This document shows positions 6,321 through 8,067 of a stretch of DNA of 8,067 nucleotides, piece by piece. Numbering within the stretch: position 1 is the first letter of the stretch; each line of letters begins with the position of its first letter. Where the stretch lies: positions 1 to 8,067 of the forward strand of contig DQUJ01000107.1 of NCBI GenBank assembly GCA_015662325.1. The letters run 5' to 3'. Source of the DNA: Leucothrix mucor (GTDB lineage Bacteria; Pseudomonadota; Gammaproteobacteria; Thiotrichales; Thiotrichaceae). Position numbers and translations under genes: made by a program. Under the pieces are notes generated by a model. The model was not told the origin of the DNA. It did no database searches and worked only from the letters and a program-made list of their open reading frames with translations.

Positions 6321-7853
6321 GTGAAAAAAAACACCGACATTGTGCTAAGCACACTAAACTCTCGCTACATTCATTGTGCTTTTGGCTTGCGTTATCTCTA
6401 TGCCAATCTAGGCGACTTGCAACCTCAGGCGCTGATTAAAGAATTTACCATTCATGAACGCCCTATCGACATTGCAGAAAAATTGCTTGCCCTTCAACCG
6501 CGCATTATTGGTTTTAGTGTTTACATTTGGAACGTCACAGAAATTTATCAAACCGTTGCGCTACTGAAACAAATTTCCCCCAATACCCTTATTGTTTTAG
6601 GTGGCCCCGAAGTCAGTCATCTGCCCGATAAACCTGATGTTGTTGATCTTGCAGATTATGTGGTTCAAGGCGCTGGAGAAGTGAGTTTTAAACGTCTTTG
6701 TGAACAAATATTAGCGGGTAAGAAACCACTCAATACACTCATTAATGGAGAAATTGTTCCACTCGAACAACTGCAACTACCGTATCAATATTATAATGAA
6801 GAGGACCTTAAAAACCGCTTGATCTACGTTGAGGCTTCTCGTGGTTGCCCGTTTAAATGTGAGTTTTGCTTATCTGCATTAGATAAAACATCCAAGCCAT
6901 TTGAGCTAGGCGCTTTCTTAGATGAGATGGATAAACTCTTTCAACGCGGTGCGCGTAACTTTAAATTTATTGATCGCACCTTTAATTTAAAAGTCAGTAC
7001 CAGCGTGGCTATTCTTGAATTTTTTCTCGATCGTATGACAGATGATCTTTACCTACACTTTGAAGTTATTCCCGACAATCTGCCTGACAAACTAAAACAA
7101 GCACTCACCCGTTTCCCAGCCAATTCATTACAATTCGAAATCGGCGTACAAACCTTCGACCCTGACATACAAGACTTAATCAGTCGTAAACAAGATAACG
7201 ACAAAACCTGTGAAAACCTTTTGTGGTTACGCGAAAATACAGGCGCTCATATTCATGCGGATCTTATTTTTGGCTTACCCAGCGATACGCTAGATAACTT
7301 TGCCAAAAGTTTTGATCGACTCATCACCTTAAAACCACAAGAAATCCAACTCGGCATCTTAAAACGTTTACGCGGCGCACCGATTAACAGGCACAGCGAA
7401 CACTATCAAATGTGTTATACCGCAACCCCGCCCTATACCATTCTTAGCACTAAAGATATTGACTTTAATACGATGCAAGACGTAAATCGTTTCGCACGTT
7501 ATTGGGATATGATCGGTAATTCTGGACGTTTTAAATACACCTTGCCGTTAATTCTAGGCAATCATATTGTAAATCAACCGCATTCTGCATTCGCTCGTTT
7601 TATGCAACTCACCCATGCGTTTCATAACAAAGAAGACAGTACATGGAAAATATCACTCGCGCGTTTATACAAGCTAATCTATAACGTATTGATTGATGAA
7701 TTAAATATACCTAAAGAAGATGCGCTAACGGCTTTAGAGCAAGACTATATTCAATCAAAACAAAAAGGATCACTTGAGTTATTGTTAAATAAAAATAAAG
7801 CTTCACGCACGGGTAAGGCTAATAAGCGCCAGAGAAACCATGTTGAAAGTTGA
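6321..7853 (+). CDS. Cobalamin-binding radical SAM protein, DUF4080 type, substrate unknown
   Basis: Numbering is from a possible earlier GTG at 6288; the preferred start is residue 12. An N-terminal B12-binding domain (about 17-140) begins IVLSTLNSRYIH (18-29) and contains IIGFSVYIWNV (73-83) and VLGGPEVSH (103-111). The radical SAM core (about 175-370) carries the CxxxCxxC iron-sulfur motif at C187, C191 and C194 (ASRGCPFKCEFCLSALDK), KFIDRTFNLK (226-235), FEVIPDNLP (258-266), LQFEIGVQTF (281-290) and DLIFGLP (325-331). The C-terminal part, with QLGILKRLRGAPI (354-366) and RFARYWDMIGNSGRF (401-415), fits DUF4080. It should be a cytosolic enzyme using a [4Fe-4S] cluster, SAM and probably cobalamin; methyl transfer to an unreactive carbon is the usual chemistry of the wider class but is inferred here. 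The last 20 residues are very basic. No neighbour reveals a substrate. Domain assignment is firm, function is open. Confidence 0.9.
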   Translation: MKKNTDIVLSTLNSRYIHCAFGLRYLYANLGDLQPQALIKEFTIHERPIDIAEKLLALQPRIIGFSVYIWNVTEIYQTVALLKQISPNTLIVLGGPEVSHLPDKPDVVDLADYVVQGAGEVSFKRLCEQILAGKKPLNTLINGEIVPLEQLQLPYQYYNEEDLKNRLIYVEASRGCPFKCEFCLSALDKTSKPFELGAFLDEMDKLFQRGARNFKFIDRTFNLKVSTSVAILEFFLDRMTDDLYLHFEVIPDNLPDKLKQALTRFPANSLQFEIGVQTFDPDIQDLISRKQDNDKTCENLLWLRENTGAHIHADLIFGLPSDTLDNFAKSFDRLITLKPQEIQLGILKRLRGAPINRHSEHYQMCYTATPPYTILSTKDIDFNTMQDVNRFARYWDMIGNSGRFKYTLPLILGNHIVNQPHSAFARFMQLTHAFHNKEDSTWKISLARLYKLIYNVLIDELNIPKEDALTALEQDYIQSKQKGSLELLLNKNKASRTGKANKRQRNHVES

Positions 7854-8067
7854 TGATTGTTTTCTATAAAATCATTCGATAAAATATTACTTTGCCCTAC
7901 CCTATAACTACGGCGATGGCGTCGCTACAAACCAACGAAAGGCTTTCCAATGGTTTTTAATATCGAGCCGTAATGGTGATGACGATACCCAATATGAAAT
8001 AGGTGACAGATATTACACTGGTGAAGGTGTAAAAAAGAATAAAACCGTCGCTCAATTTTGGTTTGAA
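7853..8067 (+). pseudogene. Sel1-repeat protein fragment, frameshifted near its start, cut by window
   Basis: The frame open from 7870 to the window end encodes two Sel1-like (TPR-related) repeats: one around YNYGDGVATNQRKAFQWF, the next around YEIGDRYYTGEGVKKNK and ending in FWFE at the edge. The G-x-G-V, N, A and W-F positions match the roughly 36-residue Sel1 consensus. Such repeats form helical scaffolds for protein contacts. The frame has no ATG, GTG or TTG anywhere in the window. An ATG at 7853-7855 overlaps the radical SAM stop (TGATG, 7851-7855) and reads nine codons before TAA at 7880-7882. One inserted base, or two lost, between about 7870 and 7882 would join it to the Sel1 frame. 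The simplest reading is a gene translationally coupled to the radical SAM gene and broken by one indel, or else a 5'-truncated remnant. A base error in the assembly is also possible. The rest lies outside the window. Confidence 0.6.

Overview
This window looks like chromosomal DNA from a gammaproteobacterium. The best evidence is a leucyl aminopeptidase (pepA) gene followed on the same strand by holC, the chi subunit of DNA polymerase III, which is the E. coli order pepA-holC-valS. BioA, SulP and the B12-dependent radical SAM protein also read as ordinary members of families common in this class. Codon usage is moderately AT-rich. The sequence alone does not fix a genus. No rRNA, tRNA, CRISPR array, insertion sequence or phage gene was recognised.

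Layout. Bases 1-876 hold the 3' part of pepA, cut by the window edge. Bases 899-1362 are an AT-rich tract (about 32% G+C by hand count over 901-1320, against about 50% in a sampled part of pepA). It carries the remains of a small, apparently membrane-anchored protein in two reading frames, wedged between pepA and holC. Then come holC (1343-1792) and a class I SAM-dependent methyltransferase (1819-2439), where E. coli would have valS. On the minus strand, a DUF805 membrane protein (4387-3779) and bioA (3763-2468) are 15 bases apart and probably form one transcript that converges on the methyltransferase. A divergent intergenic region (4388-4512) with an imperfect inverted repeat separates this pair from the plus-strand group. 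That group is a SulP anion transporter with a STAS domain (start preferred at 4513), a 71-residue Trp-rich conserved-looking small protein (6086-6301), and a cobalamin-binding radical SAM protein of the DUF4080 type (start preferred at 6321). These three are tightly packed and probably co-transcribed. The right edge holds a Sel1-repeat reading frame with no usable start of its own. It could be restored by one indel from an ATG overlapping the radical SAM stop codon.

How the genes work together. The window is mostly housekeeping: peptide turnover, replication clamp-loader accessory function, biotin synthesis (the DAPA step) and anion transport. No single pathway joins them. BioA and the radical SAM enzyme both use S-adenosylmethionine, as does the methyltransferase, but they are not in one operon and this is probably coincidental. 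I see no convincing new multi-gene system. The least explained items are the two decayed genes, the Trp-rich small protein coupled to the radical SAM gene, the orphan radical SAM enzyme itself, and a His-to-Tyr change in the BioA active-site motif.
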